From DATARH01 sp035534535 (GTDB lineage: Bacteria; Pseudomonadota; Alphaproteobacteria; ATCC43930; CGMCC-115725), in NCBI GenBank assembly GCA_035534535.1, contig DATLRS010000103.1, positions 1 to 30,101 of the forward strand: DNA of 30,101 nucleotides. Reading direction: 5' to 3'. The notes under the pieces are model-generated. The model had not been told where the DNA came from and searched no databases. It saw only the letters and a list, made by a program, of their open reading frames with translations. The position numbers were made by a program, and so were the translations under genes. This document shows, piece by piece, positions 16,024 to 23,138 of the stretch (positions are counted from its first letter, which is position 1; each line of letters opens with the position of its first letter).

Positions 16024-16803
16024 TCACGCCGCGCGGATGTGAAAGCGGAAGCCGCGCATGATCCGGTCGCCGATCAGCGCCGGGGCGAGATCGCAGAAGC
16101 GCATGCCCAGCACCAGCGGCCAGGGAAAATCGATGCGCGCCCGGCCGCGGTCGATGCCGCGCTTGATCCGCCGGGCGGCCTTGTCGCCGCTCGCCAGGAA
16201 CGGCGTCGGACCCTCCCAGCGGTCGGTCATCGGCGAGGCGAAAAATCCCGGGCAGACCACCGTGACCCCGACGCCATGGGGCGCGACAAGCGGGCGCAGC
16301 GCCTCGGCATAGGTGCGCAGCCCCGCCTTGCTCGCCGAGTATCCGGGGCTGTAGGGCAGGCCGCGAAAGGCGGCGATCGACGCGATCGCGACGATCCGCC
16401 CGCGCCCGCGCGCGCAGAGCAGCGGCACCAGCGGGGCGATCGTATGGATTGCACCCAGCAGGTTGACCTCGATCTGGCGCAGGGTCGTCGCGGCCGGCTC
16501 GCCGGCGCTGTCCGGCTCGACGCCGGCCGAGATGCCGGCATTGGCGATCACCAGCTCGACCGGATGGGCGCGGTCGAATTCTTCGAGCCACGCGGCGAGG
16601 CCGGGGCCGTCGACAACATCGATCGCCGCACTGGCGACGCTCGCCCCGGCCGCCTCGCAGGCTGCCGCGGTCTGGGCGAGGCGCTCGCGGTTGCGCGCGA
16701 CGAGGCCGAGCGCGGTCTGCGGCCCGGCATAGGACAGCGCGAGCGCGGCGCCGAGCCCGCTCGACGCGCCGGTGATCACCACGGCTCGATAGGGCGCCGG
16801 CAT
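16024..16803 (-). CDS. SDR-family oxidoreductase in the capsule operon
   Basis: The 259-residue classical SDR has TGASSGLG for cofactor binding, IANAGIS, the catalytic Ser in IASIAAF, the YSASK Tyr-Lys pair and VVCPGFF. The basic, aromatic C-terminus (GFRFHIRAA) ends 4 nt before the next gene. The start ATG overlaps the kpsC stop by one base (TGATG). SDRs of this type (WcbP-like, by memory) occur in other Kps-type capsule clusters. Whether it acts on a sugar nucleotide or a lipid is unknown. Confidence 0.9.
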   Translation of the reverse strand: MPAPYRAVVITGASSGLGAALALSYAGPQTALGLVARNRERLAQTAAACEAAGASVASAAIDVVDGPGLAAWLEEFDRAHPVELVIANAGISAGVEPDSAGEPAATTLRQIEVNLLGAIHTIAPLVPLLCARGRGRIVAIASIAAFRGLPYSPGYSASKAGLRTYAEALRPLVAPHGVGVTVVCPGFFASPMTDRWEGPTPFLASGDKAARRIKRGIDRGRARIDFPWPLVLGMRFCDLAPALIGDRIMRGFRFHIRAA

Positions 16804-18854
16804 CAGGCCCGCGGCCGCTCGCCGAGCCGCCGCGCCGGCGCAACGCCGGCAGCGCGCAGCCTGCCGCGCATCTCGCCGAGCCGCCGCGCCATCATGCCCT
16901 GCCAGCGGCGCATCATCACCAGCGGTCCCGGCCGCCACAATTCCGGATGGTCGATGCGCTCGATGATGATCTCGGGGGCGCACGGCAGCCGGGTCAGCGG
17001 GTCGAGATAGCGCGGATAGAGAATGAGCACCCCGGCCACCAACTCCTCCAGGGTCAGCCGGCGGCGGCGGTCGAGCGGCACCCGGTCGTCGGTCAGCCCC
17101 CATCCGGCATAGAACGGCCGACCGTAGACAACGACGCGCCGGCGCCGCAGCAAAGCCTCGAACCCGGCGAGCGAGGTCATCGTATGCAGTTCGTCGATCA
17201 CGCCGAGCAGGGCGGCGGTCGAGCGGTCGCGTACGACGGCATCGGCAAACTGGCGCGCTGCGGCCTCGGGGACCGCGCCCTTGCGATGCCCGGCGGCAAC
17301 GTCGGGATGCGGCTTATAGAGGATGAAGGCCTCGGGGTTGGCCGCCCGGACCTCGGCCAGCAGGCCGAGATTGCTGCGGATCGCGCCGCCGCCGAACCGG
17401 ATCGACAGATCGTCCTCGACCTGCCCCGGCACCAGGATGCGCCGCCGCCCCGCAGGCGTCGCGCCGCCCGGATCGCCGCCCGGATCGCCGCCCGGATCGC
17501 CGCCCGGATCGCCGCCCGGATCGCCGCCCGGATCGCCGCCCGGACCCACGCCGGCGAGATTGTATTTGGTGATGCCGCGCGCCACGAGTTGCCCGGCGAG
17601 GCGCCCCGCCCGCGCGACCAGCGCCGGATCGAACACCGTCTCGGCGAGGAGGACCTCCAAGTCGCTGCGGCCGCGCGGGTCGAAATACATGCCGCGAGCA
17701 TCGCAGACCAGCGAGGCCGGCGGCAGAAAATCAGAGCCGAGGCCGACCGAGCGAATGAACCCGTCCTCGACCCGCAGCAGCGGCACGCCCGCTTTCGCCG
17801 CCGCCGCGGCGAGGCCGTGCGGCAGGCGCGAGGCCCAGGCGGCGATGGCGCGCGGCGGCCCCGGCTGGCGCCGCGCCGCGGCAATCGCGCCGGCGGTGGT
17901 GCGCCGGAAGACCGGGACGCCGGCCGACGAGCGCACGAAATCGGCGATGCGCCGGCGCTTCCAGAACGACATCCCGACGCACGTCGCGATGCCGCGATTG
18001 GCCTCGTCCAGCCGGCGCCAGCCGGCGAGCAGGGCGAGCGTCTCTTCGAAGCTCGCCCTGGTGTTGCGGAACGGGTCGAGATAGCGCGTCGCGACGAGGC
18101 AGGCGGCGGCGAAGATCTCGTCGATGGTGCGCCGGAACGCGTGCTGCTTGACGCCGGGACTGTCGTCGCTGACCCCCCAGCCGGTGTAGAACGCATCGCC
18201 GAACGCGGTGACTGGAACCCCGGCGAGGAGGGCGAGAAAGCCCAACTCGCCGCCCCGGCTGTAGACGCGCCCGGCATGGTCCAGCACCCGCCACGGATCG
18301 AGCGGCCGGCTGATCACCGTGGCGCCGCGCGCCGCGACGGCGGCGACCGGCGCCTGCAGCCGCCGCCGGATCGCCTGCGGCAGCAAGATGACGATCCGCC
18401 CGGCCGGGTTTTCGGCGGCGGCCCGGGCGAGCATTGCCGCGGCGCTCGCCTCGCCCGGCGGGGCACCGCCAGCGGCATCCGCCAGGGCGACGACGGCAAA
18501 ATCATCGCCCGACGGCAGCGCGCCGGCGGGGTCGCCATGCCACCAATCGCCGCCGACGCGCGCCGCCACAAGCGCCGCGCGCGCCGCCGCTGCCCGCGCC
18601 AGGAAGCAGGGCTGCTCCAAGCCGCGCGCGGCTTGGCTGCTGCGCGGACCGGCGACGCCGGCTGCCGCCTCATCGCCCGCCAGCAGGCAGAGACAGGGTG
18701 GCGGCAGGTGGCCGCGCGGCGGCGCGCGCAGCAGCCCTTCCGCCAGCGCGCCGACCCGCCCCTCGGCAATTTCCGGAAACAGCACCGCCATCGCCGCGGC
18801 GGAGGCGGTCCGCCGCAGTCGCAATGGGTTTATTATGTCGCCGACGCTGCGCAT
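16803..18854 (-). CDS. kpsC: KpsC-like capsule Kdo transferase
   Basis: The 683-residue protein is about the usual KpsC size. The C-terminal glycosyltransferase half (about 290-683) is well conserved: EDGFIRSVGLGSDF, the VPGQVEDDLSIR segment, LYKPHPDV, HTMTSLAGFE, FYAGWGLTDDR and LYPRYLDP. The N-terminal half keeps FYTGWGVSDD and a RYLDPF equivalent but lacks a recognisable EDGF-RS block and has YSRGGELGF where HTMTSLAGFE is expected. KpsC adds beta-Kdo residues to lyso-phosphatidylglycerol to build the capsule anchor at the cytoplasmic face. A GGDP repeat interrupts the C-terminal half at about 437-464. The ATG at 18854 is the likeliest start, but no strong ribosome binding site supports it. 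Confidence 0.9.
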   Translation of the reverse strand: MRSVGDIINPLRLRRTASAAAMAVLFPEIAEGRVGALAEGLLRAPPRGHLPPPCLCLLAGDEAAAGVAGPRSSQAARGLEQPCFLARAAAARAALVAARVGGDWWHGDPAGALPSGDDFAVVALADAAGGAPPGEASAAAMLARAAAENPAGRIVILLPQAIRRRLQAPVAAVAARGATVISRPLDPWRVLDHAGRVYSRGGELGFLALLAGVPVTAFGDAFYTGWGVSDDSPGVKQHAFRRTIDEIFAAACLVATRYLDPFRNTRASFEETLALLAGWRRLDEANRGIATCVGMSFWKRRRIADFVRSSAGVPVFRRTTAGAIAAARRQPGPPRAIAAWASRLPHGLAAAAAKAGVPLLRVEDGFIRSVGLGSDFLPPASLVCDARGMYFDPRGRSDLEVLLAETVFDPALVARAGRLAGQLVARGITKYNLAGVGPGGDPGGDPGGDPGGDPGGDPGGDPGGATPAGRRRILVPGQVEDDLSIRFGGGAIRSNLGLLAEVRAANPEAFILYKPHPDVAAGHRKGAVPEAAARQFADAVVRDRSTAALLGVIDELHTMTSLAGFEALLRRRRVVVYGRPFYAGWGLTDDRVPLDRRRRLTLEELVAGVLILYPRYLDPLTRLPCAPEIIIERIDHPELWRPGPLVMMRRWQGMMARRLGEMRGRLRAAGVAPARRLGERPRA
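17469..17540. repeat. Six perfect 12-bp tandem repeats inside kpsC, encoding (GGDP)n
   Basis: The plus-strand unit cggatcgccgcc is repeated six times without a mismatch. A near-perfect partial copy precedes it (17461-17468) and a 4-nt partial copy follows. On the coding strand it reads Gly-Gly-Asp-Pro, in frame, between KYNLAGVGP and the conserved RRILVPGQVEDD segment of KpsC. Because the period is 12 nt, gain or loss of units would keep the frame. Confidence 0.95.
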
Positions 18855-18966
18855 GCGGTAAGAGCCGCGCCAATCTCGGCAATCGTCCCGGCACTGTCCA
18901 CGAAAAACGCGGAGGCGGCGTGCGCCGCGCTTGACAGCCGCCGGGCGGCGCGACAAGTGGCCGCTG
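18855..18966. promoter_or_regulatory. Divergent intergenic region with TTGACA and a 7-bp inverted repeat
   Basis: This 112-bp gap separates kpsC (minus) from the nucleotidyltransferase-phosphatase gene (plus). A perfect TTGACA lies at 18931-18936, but no good -10 hexamer follows at 16-18 nt, and a transcript from it would be nearly leaderless. A perfect inverted repeat, GCGCCGC (18922-18928) and GCGGCGC (18945-18951), flanks the TTGACA and could be an operator. High GC makes chance occurrence plausible. Confidence 0.3.
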
Positions 18967-20076
18967 ATGATCCGCCAAGCTGTCATTTTGTGCGACGGGC
19001 TGTGCGACGGGCGCGGCGCGGCCGGGCCGCCTGCTGCGACGCCGCTGCCGCTGCTGCAGGTCGCCGGCGCGCCGTTCCTCGACCTGCTGTTGTTCGAACT
19101 CGGCCGTCACGGCATTCGGCGAATCGTGCTGCTCGCCGGACTCGCTGCTGCCCGGCTTGCCGAATACGCCGACGCGACCCCATTGAAGGCGCGCTTCGGC
19201 CTCGAAATCGACGTTGCGGTCGTGCCGACAGCGTCCGGTGCCGGCGGCGCGCTGTGGCAGGCCCGCGACCGGCTCGACGAGATATTCCTGCTGCTCCGGG
19301 GCGATTCGTGGTTCGACATCAACCTGCTCGATCTCGCCGCCCGGCTGGCGCAGGAGCAGGCGGCGCTCGGCGTCGAGGCGTTGCAGCGGGGCGGCGACGC
19401 CGGCGGGATCTGCGCGCTGCGCCGTGCCGCGCTCGACGGGCCGGGCGCGCTGTTGCCGCGCCTCGCCGCCGCCGGCCGCCTGCGCGGCGTTGCCTGCGAC
19501 GGCTATTTTGTCGATATCGCCGCGCCCGGGGCGCTGGCGCCGGCCCGCCCGCAGATTGCGCGGCATCGGCGGCGCGGCGCGGCATTTCTCGACCGCGACG
19601 GCGTCCTCAATCACGATGACGGGGATGTCGGCTCGGTGCCGCGGTTCCGTTGGATCGACGGCGCCCGGGCGGCGGTCAAGGCGCTCAACGATGCCGGGCT
19701 GTTCGTTTTTGTCGTCACCAATCAGTCGGCCGTCGCACGCGGCCTGTACGGCGAAGCGGCGGTCCGCCGGGTGCATGCCCACCTCGCCGAGGAGCTTGCC
19801 GCGGCCGGCGCCCACCTCGACGACATCCGCTATTGCCCGTTCCACCCCGAGGGCGTCGTGGCGGCCTATCGCCGGGCGAGCGATTGGCGCAAGCCGGCGC
19901 CGGGGATGCTGTTGGATCTGATGGCCTCGTGGCCGGTCGACCGCCGCGCGAGTTTTCTGATCGGCGATCGCGACAGCGACCTTGCCGCCGCCGCCGCCGC
20001 CGGCATTCCGGGGCATCTGTTTCGCGGTGGCGATCTCGCTCTCTTCACCGCCGAACTGCTGCGCGGCCGGCGCTAG
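18967..20076 (+). CDS. Fusion of a degenerate sugar nucleotidyltransferase domain and a GmhB-like HAD phosphatase
   Basis: The 369-residue protein has two parts. Residues 1 to about 195 resemble HddC/RmlA-type nucleotidyltransferases (QAVILCDG, PFLDLLLFELGRHGI, LLRGDSWFDINL). The GGxGTRL and PKPLLPV signatures read DGLCDGRG and PLPLLQV, so catalysis is doubtful. Residues about 200-369 form a HAD-IIIA phosphatase like heptose-bisphosphate phosphatase: D209-R-D211, TNQS at 251-254, WRKPAPGM with Lys309, and GDRDSD at 333-338. Compared with E. coli GmhB, the zinc-loop CPHH and CDC elements read CPFH and SDW, so the zinc site appears lost. A role in heptose or related nucleotide-sugar supply for the capsule is inferred. 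Confidence 0.85.
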   Translation: MIRQAVILCDGLCDGRGAAGPPAATPLPLLQVAGAPFLDLLLFELGRHGIRRIVLLAGLAAARLAEYADATPLKARFGLEIDVAVVPTASGAGGALWQARDRLDEIFLLLRGDSWFDINLLDLAARLAQEQAALGVEALQRGGDAGGICALRRAALDGPGALLPRLAAAGRLRGVACDGYFVDIAAPGALAPARPQIARHRRRGAAFLDRDGVLNHDDGDVGSVPRFRWIDGARAAVKALNDAGLFVFVVTNQSAVARGLYGEAAVRRVHAHLAEELAAAGAHLDDIRYCPFHPEGVVAAYRRASDWRKPAPGMLLDLMASWPVDRRASFLIGDRDSDLAAAAAAGIPGHLFRGGDLALFTAELLRGRR

Positions 20077-20220
20077 CGAGCCCGCTCGCCGGGTGCGTCG
20101 CTTTCGCGTTCCGCTTCGCCGGGGCGGCGGTTATAGTTGCGGCCGGCGACGCAGGGGGAATGCGGCGTCTCGGACACGAATGCGCGCGCCTTTTCCCGTC
20201 AAGCGAGTTCGGGTTTCGCA

Positions 20221-21405
20221 ATGGTAGATCTCGTTCGCCGTGTCCTCGCGGTCCGCGATGCCGCCGTCATCGGGGGCGCCGCGCCGCGCCATGCCGTCAG
20301 GGCCCTGGCGTTTTTCGGATCGCTGAACATCTGGTTCTGGGCGATTGTCGGGGTGCCGACGCTGATTGCCGGGGTCTATTATTTCGGGATCGCCTCCGAC
20401 CTTTACGTGTCGGAGGCGAAATTCGTCGTCCGGGGGCCGACCAAGGGTCCGGTCAGCGCTCTCAGCGCGATGCTGGGCGGCGCCGCCGATTCGGCAGTTT
20501 CCGAAGACACCTACGCGGTACATGACTACCTGATGTCGCGCGACGTGGTGCGCCGGCTCGATCGGGCAGATGATTTGCGTGCGCTGCTTGGGCGGCCGGA
20601 GGGCGATCTGCTGACCCGCTTTCCCGGGGTGTGGTATTGGCGCAAGGATTTCGAGGCGCTCTATGACGCCTATTCGCGCTTTGTCTCGGTCGATATCGAC
20701 AGCACCAGCGGCGTCAGCACGCTGCGGGTCGAGGCGTTCCGGCCGGCAGACGCGCGGCGCATCGCCGTCGCGCTGCTGAGCTTCAGCGAACAGCTCGTCA
20801 ACGCGCTCAACGCGCGCGCCCGGCATGATTCTCTGGCGATCTTCCAGCGCGAGGTCGACAGCACCGAACAGCGCATCGCCAAGATCCAGAGCCAGCTGAC
20901 CGCGTATCGGGTCAAGCAGAAGATGCTTGATCCCAAGAGCGCTGCGATCGGTCCCCTCGAGTTGCTGGCCCAGCTTAACGCGCAGTTGACCAGTTCCAAG
21001 GCGCGCCTCGCCGAAATCATCCGGAACTCGCCGCGCAGCCCGCAAATCCGGCTGGTGCGGACGCGCATTGCCTCGCTCGAACGGCTGGTCACGGAGGAAC
21101 ACTCGAAGATCACCGGCGAGGGAGACTCGGTCGCCACCGCGCTGGGCGAATACGAGCGCCTCGACGTCCAGCGCCTGTTGGCGGAAAAGCAGCTGGCGTC
21201 GGCCTTTACCTCGCTCGAAGGCGCGCGGCTGCAGGCGCAGCGCCAGCAGATCTATCTCGAGACGATCGCGCAGCCCAATCTCGCCGACTACCCGCTTTAC
21301 CCGAAGCGGTTCGTATCGTTCCTCACGGTGGTCGTCACCTGCCTGTTGGCCTATGGGATCGCCTGGTTGCTGATCGCGAGCGTGCGCGAGCACGCGGCGG
21401 CCTAG
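20221..21405 (+). CDS. kpsE: Capsule polysaccharide export inner-membrane protein, KpsE/BexC/CtrB family
   Basis: The 394-residue protein has the standard topology of the family: one N-terminal membrane segment at about 36-57 followed by DLYVSEAKFVVRG, a long periplasmic part with coiled-coil-prone helices (about 200-340, including STEQRIAKIQSQLTAYR), and a second membrane segment near the C-terminus after the YPLYPKR motif. Proteins of this family bridge the ABC transporter and the outer-membrane channel during capsule export. The ATG at 20221 was chosen because it gives the usual short cytoplasmic N-terminus. An in-frame TTG at 20137 would add 28 residues. kpsT follows after 32 bp. Confidence 0.9.
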   Translation: MVDLVRRVLAVRDAAVIGGAAPRHAVRALAFFGSLNIWFWAIVGVPTLIAGVYYFGIASDLYVSEAKFVVRGPTKGPVSALSAMLGGAADSAVSEDTYAVHDYLMSRDVVRRLDRADDLRALLGRPEGDLLTRFPGVWYWRKDFEALYDAYSRFVSVDIDSTSGVSTLRVEAFRPADARRIAVALLSFSEQLVNALNARARHDSLAIFQREVDSTEQRIAKIQSQLTAYRVKQKMLDPKSAAIGPLELLAQLNAQLTSSKARLAEIIRNSPRSPQIRLVRTRIASLERLVTEEHSKITGEGDSVATALGEYERLDVQRLLAEKQLASAFTSLEGARLQAQRQQIYLETIAQPNLADYPLYPKRFVSFLTVVVTCLLAYGIAWLLIASVREHAAA

Positions 21406-21437
21406 CCCCGCCCGGCCCGCGCAGCCGTCATCCGTCG

Positions 21438-22091
21438 ATGATCACCGCCGCCGCGGTCAGCAAGGATTACCACTCGGAGACCGGGCATGGCTGGAACCGC
21501 GTGCTGAGCGAGGTCTCGTTTGCCGTGGCGCGCGGAGAGAAGCTGGCGTTGCTCGGCCGCAACGGCGCCGGCAAGTCGACCTTGATCCGATTGCTCGCCG
21601 GTATCGAGCTGCCGACCATCGGCACGATCGAGCGGACGATGTCGGTCTCGTGGCCGGTCGGCCTCAACGGCGGCGTCGGCGGCAGCATGACCGGCAACGA
21701 CAATATCCGCTTTATCTCCCGCATTTACGACAAGCCGTTCAAGCTGATGCGCGACTATGTCGACGATTTTGCCGAGCTGGGAAAATTCCTCGCCGAGCCG
21801 GTCAGGACCTATTCGACCGGGATGCGGGCCCGCCTCAATTTTGCGCTGTCGATCGCCATCGATTTCGATTGCTACCTGATCGACGAGATCATCTCGGTCG
21901 GCGACCAGCGCTTCCAGCAGCGCTCGCAGGAAGAGCTGTTCGAGAAGCGCGCCGACCGCTGCCTGATCCTCGCCTCGCACGTGCCGCACATCGTCAGGGA
22001 CTACTGTTCGCGCGCGCTCGTCCTGCATCGCGGCCGCGGCAAAGTGTTCGACGACCTCGACCTGGCGTTCGACATCTACAACGATCTTTAG
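21438..22091 (+). CDS. kpsT: Capsule polysaccharide ABC transporter ATP-binding protein, KpsT/BexA/CtrD family
   Basis: The 217-residue ATPase, typical in length, has Walker A GRNGAGKST at 40-48, the ABC signature in its capsule-family form YSTGMRARL, Walker B CYLIDEI, and a SH switch in LASHVPH. The phrases FISRIYD and SIAIDFDCYLIDE are characteristic of KpsT-type proteins. It powers export of the capsule glycolipid across the inner membrane together with a KpsM permease. No KpsM gene lies next to it or elsewhere in this window. The stop is one base from the stop of the convergent gene at 22093. Confidence 0.93.
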   Translation: MITAAAVSKDYHSETGHGWNRVLSEVSFAVARGEKLALLGRNGAGKSTLIRLLAGIELPTIGTIERTMSVSWPVGLNGGVGGSMTGNDNIRFISRIYDKPFKLMRDYVDDFAELGKFLAEPVRTYSTGMRARLNFALSIAIDFDCYLIDEIISVGDQRFQQRSQEELFEKRADRCLILASHVPHIVRDYCSRALVLHRGRGKVFDDLDLAFDIYNDL

Positions 22092-22092
22092 C

Positions 22093-23097
22093 CTATGCCG
22101 GCGCGGCGGCCCGCCGGAAGGTCGCGCCGGCCAGCGCGATGGCGCCGTCAAAGGCGGCGCGCGTCGAGCTGATCCGGATCGCGATCGGGTGATCGCTCGC
22201 CCCGTCCAGCGCAAAATCGAGCGCGACCCCGGCGCTGCCCTCGCGCTGCGGCCGGATCGTGCCGGCCGCCAGCCGCTCGTCGGTGCACACTTCGACAAAG
22301 AACTCGTGCTCGGCGGCCTCGCGTGAAACGCGCGCAGCCAGAGACAGCGACCACAGGCCCGGCGGCAGCATGATATGCGGCCCGTCGATCAGACAGCGCG
22401 CCCGCCCGGTGATGTCGATCGGGCCGGCGGCGCGCTCGTTCGGGCGGTCGCCACGGAAGAACAACGCGCCGGTCCAGGTGATCGCGGGCAATTCACCATT
22501 TTCGTCAAGTTCGACATAGGGCCCGATGGCGCCGGTCACGGTCTCCTGTTCGGCCGCCGTGAGGCCGTCCCACCACGCGCCGGAATCATGCGGCAGGCGA
22601 GCCGGCGCGGCGGCGGCGGCGGCGGCGACAGCCCCGGCCAGCGCGGCATCATCAACCGCGATCTGGCAATGGTTCGCGATCGCCGCCGCGGTGGCGGCCG
22701 GTCGCGGCCAGTCGTGCTCGCCGTGCAGAACCAGCGCCCCCGGCGCCGCCGGGCAGTCCATCAGCGCCGCGCAGCTGCTGGCCAGTGCCTGCACCGCGTC
22801 GGCCAGCCCGACCGCCTGGCCGAGCACGAGATCGAGCAGGGCCAGCCGCGGATCGTCGAGCGCGACGATGAAATTACGGCGGTGTTCGACGAGTGCGGCG
22901 CGCAGCCGCCCGCTCGGATGCCGCGCGGCGACCACGGCGCACGAGGCGCCCGTCGCGATGGCGCTGGCCGCCACTTCTGCGAGCGTATCGGCACGGATCA
23001 ACTCGGCCGGCCCCCCTGCGCTGCGCGCCAGCTCGGCCGTCAGCGTCTCGCACCACGGCGCAAACCCGCCCGGCAGCCCCATCAAAAACAGCAGCAT
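22093..23097 (-). CDS. Protein of unknown function, tandem paralogue A (two-domain, sulfotransferase-like N-terminus tentative)
   Basis: I do not recognise a named family for this 334-residue protein. It starts with MLLFLMGLPGGF and has an alpha/beta-looking N-terminal part with FIVALDDPR at about 76-84, a strand-loop that recalls the DPR of sulfotransferases, but no G-S/T-T P-loop. Residues about 204-334 form a strand-rich domain (ITWTGALFF, GPHIMLPPGLW, FFVEVCTDE, ALDFAL) that looks like a beta-sandwich of the kind attached to carbohydrate-active proteins. It is homologous along its length to the protein encoded immediately upstream. No signal peptide or membrane helix is evident. It probably shares a transcript with that paralogue (41-bp gap). 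Confidence 0.75.
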   Translation of the reverse strand: MLLFLMGLPGGFAPWCETLTAELARSAGGPAELIRADTLAEVAASAIATGASCAVVAARHPSGRLRAALVEHRRNFIVALDDPRLALLDLVLGQAVGLADAVQALASSCAALMDCPAAPGALVLHGEHDWPRPAATAAAIANHCQIAVDDAALAGAVAAAAAAAPARLPHDSGAWWDGLTAAEQETVTGAIGPYVELDENGELPAITWTGALFFRGDRPNERAAGPIDITGRARCLIDGPHIMLPPGLWSLSLAARVSREAAEHEFFVEVCTDERLAAGTIRPQREGSAGVALDFALDGASDHPIAIRISSTRAAFDGAIALAGATFRRAAAPA

Positions 23098-23138
23098 CGC
23101 CCTGTCCGGCAGCGCCGATCCATGTTGTGTCCTACTGG

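Noticed and set aside
16947..19619. A very long plus-strand open frame (about 890 codons) opposite kpsC
   Set aside because: It lies antisense to conserved KpsC motifs, is Arg/Ala/Gly-rich with no domain, and arises from the high GC third-position bias. Similar antisense frames at 4386-6137, 12001-14082, 14529-16061 and 25264-27387 (plus) and 10191-11804 (minus) were dropped for the same reason.
20159..20220. The ATG at 20159 after a GGGGGA stretch as the kpsE start
   Set aside because: It is out of frame with the KpsE-like protein. The in-frame ATG at 20221 was used.
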